A stretch of DNA of 64,000 nucleotides. It comes from Komagataeibacter rhaeticus (GTDB lineage: Bacteria > Pseudomonadota > Alphaproteobacteria > Acetobacterales > Acetobacteraceae). The position numbers and the translations under genes are program-made. Below are positions 26,835 to 36,877 of the stretch, one piece after another (positions within the stretch are counted from its first letter, which is position 1; each line of letters opens with the position of its first letter). Location of the stretch: assembly GCF_003207855.1 (NCBI RefSeq), contig NZ_NKTZ01000011.1, positions 1 through 64,000 of the forward strand, written 5' to 3'. Under the pieces are notes generated by a model. It ran no database searches, was not told the DNA's origin, and was given only the letters and a program-made list of their open reading frames with translations.

Positions 26835-29054
26835 TCATGTCCCGGGTGCAAGGCGGATGTCCACACGCTGGCCATTTTCAACGCCTGACAGGTCTACGGT
26901 CGCGTCCTGCAGGGCGGGTCCGTCCATGCCGTTCAGGTACACCCCGCACACACGCGGCAGAAAATGCGCGCCGATATGCAGCCTGCCACGCTGTGCCGGA
27001 TTGTCCGCATGCAGCCGGAAGCTGATCTGCCCATCCGTCAGTTCAAGGTCCGTCATCCGGCCCACACCGTTCCATGACAGAAGGGGCGTGTCCTGATGGC
27101 TGAGGGTGGCGATGCCATCTTCCACTGTCAGGCTGACCGGGCCGACAGGGGACTGGAGCGGCCCGATACTGACCGGTTTGCCCGTATTGTGGATTTCCCA
27201 CCCGTCCCATGGGTTGATGTCCATGACATCCGCAACACCAAGCATGGGAAGCATCGCCCCCCATGAGAGGAACAGGTCCGTATCGGGCTGGTCATCGGCT
27301 TCCCCCGTTACTGCGGAATAGTTTTCTCCCGCAATACGGTGCCTGGTCCAGGACTGGTTGAACAGCAGCATGCTGGCCGTGGCCAGACGGGATGCTTCCC
27401 GTATGAAGCCATAGCGGCGCAGCCCGTGCCACAGGAAATAGTTCACGTTTGGCCAGATGCGCCCGCGCCAGTACACATTATCGGCGAATGCCGGGTCGTC
27501 ACGGCTGACATTGGGCACCATGTATGTCCCGCCAAAGCGTTCGGGGTTGAAAAGCTCCCTGACCAGTGCCCCGGCCTGCTCCGGTGTGGCGGCCCCGCAG
27601 ATCAGGGGATAGAAGCTGGTCGGGCCGACACTGCGGACAAAACCGCCCTGCCTGTGCCGGTTTGCATAGATGCTGCGTTCCGCATCCCACAGGCATGTAC
27701 GGATTTTCTGTCGCGTATCCTCCGCCAGCGCGGCAAAGGACCGGCTTTCGGCAGTCCTGCCCAGGGCCTTGGCAATGCGGGAGAGCATTTCCGCATCCAG
27801 GGCCAGACAGCAGTTCAGTCCGACATCCAGTGTGGAAAGCGTGCGTGTCAGCGGGTCATATATGGCTTCGTCATGGGTGGGGGAGTTATCCATTCCGGTT
27901 TCGTTGCGTGCGCCGAAATGCGTGCCCTTGTACAGCGCCTCCCCCACATCCGAGGTGCCACATGAAACAAGGCCCATGCCATCCGGATCGCGCTCGCGGC
28001 GCCACCACATGTGGTTGCGCGCCAGGGTCTCGTAATGTTCGTGCAGGAAAGACAGTTCCCGGTGGCGCAGATAGATCATCCACACCATGAAAGAGCCGTT
28101 CGGAGCCTGCGTCCGGTCCACCCAGGCATCATTGGATGTGACAATACAGGCAAAATTGCCCTGTGGCGTGGCGCTGGCCTGTGCCACGGCCATGTTCTCG
28201 CGCGCGATCTGTGCGTCAAACAGGCCGGTCATCATGGCGGCATATGTCTGGTCATTGTACCATACGGCAAACTTTCCCAGATTCCAGATCCGGCTGACCG
28301 ATGTATAGGGGCGATGGTTGATGCCATCATACATCGTGTTCCACGCCATGATGTCCCTGACGGCATCCAGTGCGCCGGCATGGCGGCCGGTCTGGGCGGG
28401 CAGCGTGATGGCGGCGGGGGGCGGCGCAAGCGCGGCCCGCGCCTTCCTGATGGCAAGGTCCCGGCTGTCGGCCACCGCCGCGGCAAAGCGGCCGGAGCGC
28501 ATCATTTCCAGATTGAAGCGCAGTGCGATGACGGGGGCATTGTCGCCCCGGCTTGCGGTATGGAAATAGCCGTTTGCATTGAAGTCATCCAGCACGGCTT
28601 CCAGGCTGTCATGCGCGGTGACCTGTACCGCCGCCATCTGGGAGACAAGCGCTACGTAACGGTAGCCGATACGGACAATACAGGCGCCATCATGATGGGA
28701 CACCGTTACACCAGTCTCAGCGGACAGGCAGAGGGTCAGCCAGTAGCGCAGCCCCCATTCGGCCAGGGAGGTGGCGCGCCATTTTCCCTGCAGGACAAAG
28801 GGATCATGCTTTTCATAGCGAAAGGCAATATGCGTCCCGCCGTGGCGGGTTTCGAATTCCACAAGCCGCCCGTCCATGCCATGGTGCCCGAAGCGCATGC
28901 CTTCACCCGGCGGCAGCAGGGTCGCCTCCTTGTGGCGTGTGGAATAGAGCAGCGGCGTGACATGAACGCCCAGGGGCAGGAATGTCATGGCCGCCGGCCG
29001 GTCGGACCAGGTGTTCCAGGCGCGCGCTGGCGGAAGGGTGTTGGCGATGATCAT
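26835..29054 (-). CDS. GH63/MGH1-like alpha-glucosidase family protein
   Basis: 739 residues. A beta-sandwich N-terminal domain is followed by an (alpha/alpha)6 barrel with motifs of the GH63/YgjK group: NETGMDNSPTHDE, NVYWRGRIWPNVNYFLWHGL and IAGENYSAVTGE. A small beta-domain closes the protein. Members hydrolyse alpha-glucosidic linkages, or in the YgjK-type case Glc-alpha-1,3-Gal. No signal peptide, so cytoplasmic. GGAA lies 10 bases before the ATG. It sits between GH3 (21-base gap) and the GH106-like gene. Confidence 0.78.
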   Translation of the reverse strand: MIIANTLPPARAWNTWSDRPAAMTFLPLGVHVTPLLYSTRHKEATLLPPGEGMRFGHHGMDGRLVEFETRHGGTHIAFRYEKHDPFVLQGKWRATSLAEWGLRYWLTLCLSAETGVTVSHHDGACIVRIGYRYVALVSQMAAVQVTAHDSLEAVLDDFNANGYFHTASRGDNAPVIALRFNLEMMRSGRFAAAVADSRDLAIRKARAALAPPPAAITLPAQTGRHAGALDAVRDIMAWNTMYDGINHRPYTSVSRIWNLGKFAVWYNDQTYAAMMTGLFDAQIARENMAVAQASATPQGNFACIVTSNDAWVDRTQAPNGSFMVWMIYLRHRELSFLHEHYETLARNHMWWRRERDPDGMGLVSCGTSDVGEALYKGTHFGARNETGMDNSPTHDEAIYDPLTRTLSTLDVGLNCCLALDAEMLSRIAKALGRTAESRSFAALAEDTRQKIRTCLWDAERSIYANRHRQGGFVRSVGPTSFYPLICGAATPEQAGALVRELFNPERFGGTYMVPNVSRDDPAFADNVYWRGRIWPNVNYFLWHGLRRYGFIREASRLATASMLLFNQSWTRHRIAGENYSAVTGEADDQPDTDLFLSWGAMLPMLGVADVMDINPWDGWEIHNTGKPVSIGPLQSPVGPVSLTVEDGIATLSHQDTPLLSWNGVGRMTDLELTDGQISFRLHADNPAQRGRLHIGAHFLPRVCGVYLNGMDGPALQDATVDLSGVENGQRVDIRLAPGT

Positions 29055-29075
29055 GAAAATCTGGTTCCGTAGCGG

Positions 29076-31472
29076 TTAGGCGGGCTTTCTGGCGCCAGTG
29101 CGGTGATTGATGGCCTGCAGGATGTTCATCAGGGTATTTTCATCCAGTTCCCGCTCAAACACCCAGCACAGCGTATCGTAAATGCCCAGAAAGGACTGCC
29201 TGCTGTTTTCAAGCCGGGTCATCACTTCCGGGCGGGGCAGGTGCACGGTTTCGACAAGCCACGAGGCCAGGGTATCAGCCAGCCCTGCCGCCTCCAGTGC
29301 CTGACCGGGGGGCGTATACAGGTCCAGGTAACGCGGCGGCGGCGCATCACCTGAAACCTCCATGGTCAAGGAAAGCCTGATATCACGCGATGATGCCCCG
29401 ATTTCCACGGTAACCGGCCCGCCGGGCAGGGTCCAGATCCCGCGCGTCGGGTCAAAACAGGACAGGTCACGCCGGGTGAAGGACAGTGTTACGGCTTTGC
29501 TTTCCCCGGACCGGAGGAAGATGGATCTGAAACCACGCAGCATGCGCACCGGGTGGTGCAGCCCCGTCCGGTTAAGGGGTGGGGAAGGGCGGCCTATGTA
29601 CAGCTGGCAGGTTTCGTAAGCATCCCGCGTCCCTGTATTGGCCAGGGTGAAAGAGGCGGTGAAACGGCTGTCCGTTTCCTGCATGGACAGGTCCGCATAG
29701 GCAAAGGTCGTGTAGGACAGCCCGTGCCCGAACGGGAAGAGTGGCGTAATCCCGCGGATGTCAAAATAACGGTAACCGGCAAATATGCCTTCACGGTAGA
29801 TATGTCTGCTCTGCTCACCCGGATAGCCCAGAAAGGCCGGGCAGTCTTCCAGCCGTTCGGGCCAGGTAACGGATGTCTTGCCTGAAGGAACGGCCTTACC
29901 GGACAGAAGGTTGGCTGCTGCCTGCCCGAATCCCTCGCCGGCATAGCCCGCGGAAAGGATGGCCGATACCCTGTCCACCCATGGCAGCAGCACCGCGTCG
30001 GGATGGGTCAGGACCACGACAATACGCTTATGGAACGTGGACAGGGCGGTAATGAACGCATCATGGGCGGGGCAGAGGCCCAGGTCGGGCCTGTCCGCGT
30101 TTTCACCACTGATAGCCGGGGGCGTGCCGGCAAAAACCACAACCGTATCGGCATGACGTGCCGCCTCCAGTGCGGCTGCGTGTCGTGTGGCGCAATGGCT
30201 GCCATCTTCAGCCCAGCCCGGCTGCCATTCCAGCAGGGTATTCCTGCCCATGGCCTGTGTCAGGGCCTCAAGCGGAATGTCGCAGCAGCGCGGCCTTACG
30301 GCGGCACTGCCCGCGCCCTGGATTTCAGGCGTTCGGGCACCCGTGCCAACCACCAGCAGGCTGTCGCCCGGTTGGGGCCGCAGTGGCAGGATGGCGTCCT
30401 TATTGAGCAGCAGCACGCATGAGCGCTCGGCCGCCTGCCGCGCCAGCGCATGATGGGCGGTAAAATCAGGCGCGGATGTCCTGATGGTCTGCTGCGCCGT
30501 GGTGACCTGTAATGTCAGTGCCGCGATCCGCACGCATGATTCATCAAGGACATCGGTGGATACCGCCCCGGTTTTTATGGCCTGTGACAGTCTGCGGTGG
30601 CGCAGGCTGTTGAAAGGCATGTCCAGATCGGTGCCCGCGTTCAGGGCGGCGGGACGGTCCTGTATGCCGTGCCAGTCTGACATCACCGCCCCTTCATAGG
30701 ACCACTGGCCACGCAGCACGGTCTGGAGAAGCCAGGGATCCTGGTCGGGATGAACACCATTGAGCAGGTTGTAGGAAGTCATGACCGTCCATGGATTGGC
30801 CTGCGCGATGGCACGCTCGAAACCCAGCAGGTACAGTTCATGCAGGGCGCGTGGTTCCACGATGGAGTCCATGCTGATCCGTTCGACTTCCGAATTGTTG
30901 CATGCCAGATGCTTGAGCGAGGCGGCAACGCCATGGTCCTGCAGCCCCTGTATGAAGCCTGCCGCCATGTCACCCGTCAGAACGGGGTCTTCGCTGAAAT
31001 ACTCGAAACTCCTGCCCGCAAGCGGGCAGCGCCGGAGGTTGATGCCCGGCCCCAGAAGAATCTGCGCGCCCACGCCCCGGCACTCGATGGCCAGGGCCTT
31101 GCCTATGGTATGGGCCAGTGTGACGTCCCAACTGTTTGCCAGCACGGAAAGTGCCGGAAAGCATGTACTGGGCACGCTTTTGCCCAGCAGGGCGTTCGGT
31201 TCAGCCCGCTCGCCTTCATCCGTTGCGGCAACCACGTTCAGGAAGGCACCCAGATCTCCGTCCTGTCCGTTGTCCGGCACCTGGTCGGGTACGAAGCGGA
31301 TGCCATTCGAACCGTCGACCATAAGCAGGCATGGCAGGCCGAGGCGGGGGACACCGGCGGTGCGCCACAGTCCCTGCCCGCAGACGAGGCTGATTTTTTC
31401 CTCGATGGTCATCTGCCGTACAAGGGCGCGTGCCCTGGCGGTATGGGACGTGACCGTATTGGGGAAGGTCAA
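29076..31472 (-). CDS. GH3 beta-glucosidase-like enzyme
   Basis: 798 residues with the three-domain GH3 plan. The barrel contains LMVDGSNGIRF, SLKHLACNN (K187-H188) and the nucleophile motif VMSDWHG (D266). An alpha/beta sandwich domain (VVVFAGTPPAISGENADRPDL) and a C-terminal fibronectin III-like domain follow (LANTGTRDAYETCQLYI). It hydrolyses terminal beta-glucosides or beta-xylosides. No signal peptide. The start is a TTG that shares two bases with the stop of the symporter gene (TTGA), with GGAGAA six bases upstream, so translation is coupled to the transporter. Confidence 0.9.
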   Translation of the reverse strand: MTFPNTVTSHTARARALVRQMTIEEKISLVCGQGLWRTAGVPRLGLPCLLMVDGSNGIRFVPDQVPDNGQDGDLGAFLNVVAATDEGERAEPNALLGKSVPSTCFPALSVLANSWDVTLAHTIGKALAIECRGVGAQILLGPGINLRRCPLAGRSFEYFSEDPVLTGDMAAGFIQGLQDHGVAASLKHLACNNSEVERISMDSIVEPRALHELYLLGFERAIAQANPWTVMTSYNLLNGVHPDQDPWLLQTVLRGQWSYEGAVMSDWHGIQDRPAALNAGTDLDMPFNSLRHRRLSQAIKTGAVSTDVLDESCVRIAALTLQVTTAQQTIRTSAPDFTAHHALARQAAERSCVLLLNKDAILPLRPQPGDSLLVVGTGARTPEIQGAGSAAVRPRCCDIPLEALTQAMGRNTLLEWQPGWAEDGSHCATRHAAALEAARHADTVVVFAGTPPAISGENADRPDLGLCPAHDAFITALSTFHKRIVVVLTHPDAVLLPWVDRVSAILSAGYAGEGFGQAAANLLSGKAVPSGKTSVTWPERLEDCPAFLGYPGEQSRHIYREGIFAGYRYFDIRGITPLFPFGHGLSYTTFAYADLSMQETDSRFTASFTLANTGTRDAYETCQLYIGRPSPPLNRTGLHHPVRMLRGFRSIFLRSGESKAVTLSFTRRDLSCFDPTRGIWTLPGGPVTVEIGASSRDIRLSLTMEVSGDAPPPRYLDLYTPPGQALEAAGLADTLASWLVETVHLPRPEVMTRLENSRQSFLGIYDTLCWVFERELDENTLMNILQAINHRTGARKPA

Positions 31473-32833
31473 GCCGGTTCTCCTGGCTGCAGGACGGAAT
31501 GGATCTGCTCATCAGAAGGGTAGAGGAGGATGCACAGCGACGAGACGATGGCGATGATGGCAGGCAGTCCGACAAAGCCAAAGGTGATGAATGCCCGGGC
31601 CCGTTCCGTCTGGGCCAGGGCATGGGGAATGTAGCCCCCCCACTCCAGCATGGCAGCCGAGAGGGAACCCCCGACCGCCCAGGCCACCTTTCCCGCAAAG
31701 CTGTTGACTGAATAGGCAATCCCCGCGGCGCGGATGCCGGTGGTGGCCGCACCGAAATCAATGGATTCCGCCAGCATCGTATAGAAGACCGGCAGCGTCA
31801 GCCCCTGAAAGAAGCAGGTCAGGCCAAAAAAGCCAAGCAGGCAGTAGGTGTTGTTGGGGCCAAACGTGAAAAGTGCCAGGCTTGTGACCGAAAGGATGTA
31901 GGGGAATACGATCGTGTATCGGGGGCCGATGGTCCGGACCAGACGGGGCGAGCATATGACGCCGACCACCTTGCAGCCCCCCATGACCGAAATAAGCAGG
32001 CCACCAAAAAATTCCGGCCTGTGCAGTATCTCGACGGAATAATAGACGGATAGCCCGTAAAACGCCGTCAGATTGATATAGAACAGGCTGAGCGTGATCG
32101 TGACGACGATCCACGCGCGGTTGCGCAGCAGGGAACCGACAAGCAGGCGCAGGGGATGGGGATCGGTCTCCAGGGCAAAACGCTCATGACAGGTCCGGGC
32201 GGGAATAAGGGCCAGCAGGCCACCCACAAGGCCCGCGACCGCCATCGCCATGGGGTAGCCGACCTGTTCGTTATTTTTTCCGAACAGATGCACCATCGGC
32301 AGGATGCATGTTCCCACCAGCAGGGTCGCAAGCGTGGCCCCCATCATGCGGAAGGTGGAAAGCATCAGGCGGTCTTCCCGGTTCCGCGTCATGGTATTGG
32401 GTAGCAGCCCGTACGGCACAATGACGAGGGAAAAGAGAATACCCATCGCAAGATAGGTGGCATAGGCCCAGGCCAGCCGCCCGGTACTGCCCAGGGGCAG
32501 GGGAAGGAAACAGCAGAAGGTCAGAAAACCCAGCGGCAGGGAAAACCATCCGAGATAGGGCCGGATCTTCCCGTTAAAGAGCAGTCGGTGGTCGATCAGG
32601 TAGCCGATAACCGGATCGACCCCGCTATCCACCACCCGTGCCATCAGCATGAGAATGGCCACGGAGGCGGGAGAGAGACCATAGACGTTTATATAATAGT
32701 AAATCAGATAGGCGCCTGTGATACCGAAGAGGGCGTTTCCTGCCAGATCTCCGAATCCGAAGCTCATTTTTTCCCATAAGCCGGGACGCTGGTTGTCCGT
32801 CATTCCGTTCATGCCGTCATCCGGTTTGGTCAA
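31469..32833 (-). CDS. GPH-family sugar:cation symporter
   Basis: 454 residues, 12 hydrophobic spans. GPH (glycoside-pentoside-hexuronide) signs are the GDLAGNALFGITGAYLI first helix, DPVIGYLIDH in loop 2-3 and TFRMMGATLATLL. It imports mono- or oligosaccharides across the inner membrane. The start is a TTG with GAGGAA six bases upstream. Together with the TonB receptor upstream and three glycosidases downstream it forms a full import and cleavage route. A paralogue is encoded at 46.7-48.0 kb. Confidence 0.88.
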   Translation of the reverse strand: MTKPDDGMNGMTDNQRPGLWEKMSFGFGDLAGNALFGITGAYLIYYYINVYGLSPASVAILMLMARVVDSGVDPVIGYLIDHRLLFNGKIRPYLGWFSLPLGFLTFCCFLPLPLGSTGRLAWAYATYLAMGILFSLVIVPYGLLPNTMTRNREDRLMLSTFRMMGATLATLLVGTCILPMVHLFGKNNEQVGYPMAMAVAGLVGGLLALIPARTCHERFALETDPHPLRLLVGSLLRNRAWIVVTITLSLFYINLTAFYGLSVYYSVEILHRPEFFGGLLISVMGGCKVVGVICSPRLVRTIGPRYTIVFPYILSVTSLALFTFGPNNTYCLLGFFGLTCFFQGLTLPVFYTMLAESIDFGAATTGIRAAGIAYSVNSFAGKVAWAVGGSLSAAMLEWGGYIPHALAQTERARAFITFGFVGLPAIIAIVSSLCILLYPSDEQIHSVLQPGEPA

Positions 32834-32891
32834 AACTGTTCCTCACAAGGCGCCTGTTATTCTGGACAGTATTCTTTCAGCAGAAATCATA

Positions 32892-35276
32892 TTAGAAATT
32901 GGCTTTCACGCCTCCAAAAAACTGGCGGGGCGCACCGACAACCAGCGACTGGTAATCGCCGGACATGGGGTTGCCGCCGTCATCACCCATCATCATCAGG
33001 TAATGCGACCCGGTCAGGTTGGTGATGTTGAAGGACAGGGTAAGATCCGTCAGGCGCGAGACACTGCCAAAATTGTACCGTGCGCCAAGGTTGACCAGCC
33101 AGTATCCGGGCAGGGAGGTATCGTTCGTATAGCTGAAGGGCCGGCTGCTTGTGTATGTCGCGTCAACATTAAAGCTGGCTTTGCGGTAGTTGTATTCTGC
33201 GGTTGCCTTGTACATGAACCGCGGATAGTTCACAACATGCTTGCCTTTTGTGTAATACGTGGTTCCCTGTTCGGTAACATTGTTATCATAGGTCGAATGG
33301 TTGTAGCTGACCGAGTTGAAAATGCTCAGCCCGCGTACCGGACGGAGTGTCAGGCCCGCATCCACGCCGTTCATGCTCACGCTGCCCAGATTGAGCACGG
33401 TCGTCTGCGGGTTGGTCTGGCTGCCGGCGGTAATGGCGCCCAGGCGGTTGGAGAAGTTGACCCGGTAAGCACTGACAGAAAAGGATACATATTTCTGGTT
33501 GAAGCGGTAACCAACGGAATATGACCAGCTGGTTTCCGGCTTGATGCTTGAACGGGACAGGTCAAAGGCCGTCTGTGACACCGCGAAGGGAGAGGAAGAC
33601 AGGTGATAGCCACTCTCCGGATAGGCGCGCATGTTCTTGGCAATGTCAAAATAGAATTCATGCTGCTTCAGGAAGTGCCAGTCGCCACTGAAATGCGGCA
33701 GGAACGCACCGAAAGTGGTCAGCCCCACGCCACCGGCAATGGCATCCGTTCCGGTATAGGGTTCGTAATTCGCGGTCGCGCCCACATGTGTCGTGCTTAG
33801 CATGGACTTGAAGCCGGCGTGCAGCAGCAGGTTCTTTATCGGGCGGTAAGTATCCTCGATATAGGTCTGCATTGTATTGGTATTATAGGTCTGGCCCCAG
33901 AGCTGGGCAAACGGGTCGCTCCATTTCCGGAACGGGCTGGGAGACAGGTTCTCGCTGCCCGAAAGCAGCGGATCATTGTAGGCATACATGTTCGAGACGT
34001 ATTTGTTGTTCTCGTACCAGATGCCCCCATGAATTTCATGCTTGCCGATACGGTATTTCAGGCCCGAAGTAAGACCGAAGCGCTGGATGGTCGGCTGCTT
34101 GACGATTTCCGACAGCGGGGCGCCGTTGGCCGAGGCAAGCCACGGGTCGGACCACTGCGTATGGGCCACCTGGTTGTGGCCATAGACAACGGAATCCCAT
34201 TCCAGGTTGCGGGCAAGCTTGAAATGGAAGTTCAGGCCGCCCAGCAGGTCGCGTGATTCCGTTGTGCCCGCGTAATACGCGACATCTTTCGGGTCACTGG
34301 TCCGGTTTTCACCATTGGAATATATACCCTGCGCCGCAAGATAGGCCTGACGGTAATTGGGGTAGTAGTTGGAAACATTGTAGCCCAGTTTCTGAACCAT
34401 TTCCAGGGATTCAGCCTGGTAGTTGAACTGCTGCACATCAGCCCAGTCAAACAGCAGCGAGACACTGCTTTCTTCCCGGATGGGCTGGACCAGTTTCAGG
34501 TTGACCTGCTGGAAAAACTGGTTGCCGTACCCTTTCCAGAGTTTGGTGTCATTTCTCATATACGAGACATAGAATTTTGTGCCGGTCGAATTCAGCTTTC
34601 CGCTATCAAGGCGGATATAGGCATGGGTCGTGGAATTGCTGCCGCCCGTGCCGGCCACCGTGCCGCCAAACTTGTCCTTGGGGTCGGATGAGGTGATGCG
34701 GATCGCGCCGCCAAGCACGTTGGTGCTGGGCATGTCCACGGCACCGGCGCCCTGTGACATATCCATATGACCCACATTTTCCGATGACAGGGCCGCGACC
34801 GCGTTCAGGCCGTTATAATTGCGATAGACCGATTCACCCAGCGGGATGCCATCCAGCGAAAAGCCGATCTGGTTCTGGGAAAAACCATGCACGTACAGCC
34901 TGACGCCACCGGTATCGACACCCTGTGCGTCATCCGATTGAAAAAGAACGCCAGGTACGTTCTGCAGAACCTTCAGGACCGAAGTGCCTGCAACGGCCGT
35001 GGCGAATACATGGTTGGAGATGAATGTCTGGGCGCCATGCGATGTACGCCTGCCCACCACCCCCAGTGTTTCTACGCTCTGCGCACGCGCGACGGGTGGT
35101 TTGCCGGCCACTGGCTTCTGGTGTGCGACCGTATGCGATGCGGGGGGCGGCGACCGTACGGGCGAAGGAGAAGGCTGATTGCTTTTGGCCCATCCATAAC
35201 CGGGTGTCGCGACAAGAATTGTGGAAAGAAGCGCCAGCCGGCGCCGGGCAATCTTTTTTGTTTCGGCACTGCGCAT
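32892..35276 (-). CDS. TonB-dependent outer-membrane receptor
   Basis: 794 residues. A signal peptide (1-30) and Pro-rich linker precede a TonB-box-like ETLGVVG near 69-75, a plug domain (VLKVLQNVPGVLF, GVRLYVHGFSQNQIGFSLDGIPLG) and a 22-strand-type barrel ending in Phe, the usual assembly signal. The start has AAGGA 10 bases upstream. It is the first gene of the saccharide operon, so the ligand is probably an oligosaccharide too large for porins. An iron-siderophore role is less likely in this setting. Confidence 0.92.
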   Translation of the reverse strand: MRSAETKKIARRRLALLSTILVATPGYGWAKSNQPSPSPVRSPPPASHTVAHQKPVAGKPPVARAQSVETLGVVGRRTSHGAQTFISNHVFATAVAGTSVLKVLQNVPGVLFQSDDAQGVDTGGVRLYVHGFSQNQIGFSLDGIPLGESVYRNYNGLNAVAALSSENVGHMDMSQGAGAVDMPSTNVLGGAIRITSSDPKDKFGGTVAGTGGSNSTTHAYIRLDSGKLNSTGTKFYVSYMRNDTKLWKGYGNQFFQQVNLKLVQPIREESSVSLLFDWADVQQFNYQAESLEMVQKLGYNVSNYYPNYRQAYLAAQGIYSNGENRTSDPKDVAYYAGTTESRDLLGGLNFHFKLARNLEWDSVVYGHNQVAHTQWSDPWLASANGAPLSEIVKQPTIQRFGLTSGLKYRIGKHEIHGGIWYENNKYVSNMYAYNDPLLSGSENLSPSPFRKWSDPFAQLWGQTYNTNTMQTYIEDTYRPIKNLLLHAGFKSMLSTTHVGATANYEPYTGTDAIAGGVGLTTFGAFLPHFSGDWHFLKQHEFYFDIAKNMRAYPESGYHLSSSPFAVSQTAFDLSRSSIKPETSWSYSVGYRFNQKYVSFSVSAYRVNFSNRLGAITAGSQTNPQTTVLNLGSVSMNGVDAGLTLRPVRGLSIFNSVSYNHSTYDNNVTEQGTTYYTKGKHVVNYPRFMYKATAEYNYRKASFNVDATYTSSRPFSYTNDTSLPGYWLVNLGARYNFGSVSRLTDLTLSFNITNLTGSHYLMMMGDDGGNPMSGDYQSLVVGAPRQFFGGVKANF

Positions 35277-36064
35277 TCTGTCAGTCCTTCGAGCAAGGCG
35301 GATTGTGACGATCGGATGTCATCCAGCATGGACAATGTTACGATGTCGACATGTAGCGTATAAATGACATTATGGATATCGATCTGATTCTGCAACATTA
35401 AAAATATTCGATAAAGGCGTGTTTTTTGCGATTTATACCGGGCATTGATAATATTATCACTCTTCCTCTGATCAAGAAGTCGCGTATGCGTTGGATGTGG
35501 CTGTCCGGAACATCGGCCCGCGGCATGCCCCATGATCGGGGTGGGGGACGTATAAAATGGTTGTATTCTGTTTTTCCTGTAACTTTTCCAGCATTGATGC
35601 CGTCTTTGTCGTTACATATTGATAATATTCCATCCACGTTGTCCCCGTGCCGTCAATACCGGGCATGATGACAGGAAATGCACCATAAGATACACGGCGG
35701 ATTACTGGGAGAAGCCTGCCTGTAGATGACACCATGATAACAGGCTGAAAGCCGGTATCCGTCTTCCGTGCATGCAGCCGTCTGTCGGGCTGCATTGCAT
35801 GGCAGTTCCATACTGGTGGAACCGTGCCGCCCATCGGGCGGGACCAGTCCGTTATCATGCCGCGTGTGGTGGCGGTGACAGCCAGTGCCGGCTGTTACCG
35901 CCACAGTTCATGCATCCGGTTCCGCTGGCCTGCCAGCATGAACCGGAACGCCGCAGGAAAAGGGGCTGGACGGATGGTATTCACATGGGTCCAGCACTGG
36001 ACCATCGTGCAGTAACATGCCCGGGCAGGCGGGCATGTGTAAGAAAGCTATAACGGGTGAATCT
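35277..36064. promoter_or_regulatory. AT-rich region between nicD and the saccharide operon
   Basis: This stretch of 788 bases contains no convincing gene. The right part must end nicD transcription: a 9-bp hairpin ACATGCCCG/CGGGCATGT lies at 36015-36038, without a T run. The left part (35281-35420) is AT-rich and must hold the promoter of the TonB receptor operon. It contains ATGTAGCGTAT (35351-35361), which recurs upstream of the flavin reductase gene at 50066-50076. Confidence 0.45.
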
Positions 36065-36859
36065 TCAGTCGGTTGCGACAGCTTCAAGAAAGCCGGGCAG
36101 GTTGTCCCACGGAATCATGTGACCTGCGTCCGGCACGGATACGATCTTGATGGCCGGGTTCAGTTCACGGATTTCCTTGATATCCGGGTCCTGGATCACG
36201 CCACCGCGTGTTGCCACCACCAGTTTTGTCGGGACTTTCAGGTGCGGCAGGTCCTGATGGATGTCTTCCGTGTGGAATTTCTCAAACGTGATGCGGGTTG
36301 CCAGTTCATCACAGGTGTGAAGCCATTCGGCACGCAGGCCGAGCTGTTCATCCGTCCATGTCGGGCAGAACGCGCGCATGTCTTCCGCCGTCATACCCTT
36401 GCGGGCCTGGCGTATGGATCTGGTGTACCATTCCAGCTTGGATGGATACGGCCGCCGTCCCGGCCCGCTTACCGGCGGGTCGATCAGAAGAAGGGAGGCC
36501 AGGCCACGGTCATCCCGCCGGGCCAGGCGTATGGCAATGCGTGCCCCCATGGAATGGCCCAGAACAACGACGTCCTTCAACCTGAGGCCGTCAATGAACC
36601 CGCGGATATCGGCGGCATAGGTATCAAGGTCGTAATCCAGATCCGGTCCCGTTTCCGAAAGGCCGCGGCCACGTATGTCCAGAACATAGACGTCGTGGTC
36701 TTTTGAAAGCCGTTCGGCAACAAAGCCCCATGTAATGGCAGGGCTGGTAATGCCGGGTACCAGAACAAGCGGTGTTCCCTTGCCGCCATAGCGCAGGTAG
36801 TGCTGGCGGATGCCATTGGCGTGAATATTGGCACCCTCGATAAAGTGGGTTTCGGTCAT
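36065..36859 (-). CDS. nicD: N-formylmaleamate deformylase
   Basis: 264 residues, alpha/beta-hydrolase. The nucleophile elbow is GHSMGA (S103), the acid is in LLIDPP (D127) and the His is in DAGHMIPW near 247. This is the triad spacing I remember for Pseudomonas NicD, shifted by two. It splits N-formylmaleamate into maleamate and formate. It is last gene of the nic operon, 18 bases after nicE, with GGGAA before the ATG. The context makes the assignment strong; the fold alone would not. Confidence 0.9.
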   Translation of the reverse strand: MTETHFIEGANIHANGIRQHYLRYGGKGTPLVLVPGITSPAITWGFVAERLSKDHDVYVLDIRGRGLSETGPDLDYDLDTYAADIRGFIDGLRLKDVVVLGHSMGARIAIRLARRDDRGLASLLLIDPPVSGPGRRPYPSKLEWYTRSIRQARKGMTAEDMRAFCPTWTDEQLGLRAEWLHTCDELATRITFEKFHTEDIHQDLPHLKVPTKLVVATRGGVIQDPDIKEIRELNPAIKIVSVPDAGHMIPWDNLPGFLEAVATD

Positions 36860-36877
36860 CAGTTTCCCTTTCTGATC

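Noticed and set aside
35398-35637. 79-codon minus-strand frame in the gap before the TonB receptor
   Set aside because: It has no ribosome site and unusual composition, lies in a probable promoter region, and has no helix-turn-helix despite its position suggesting a regulator.
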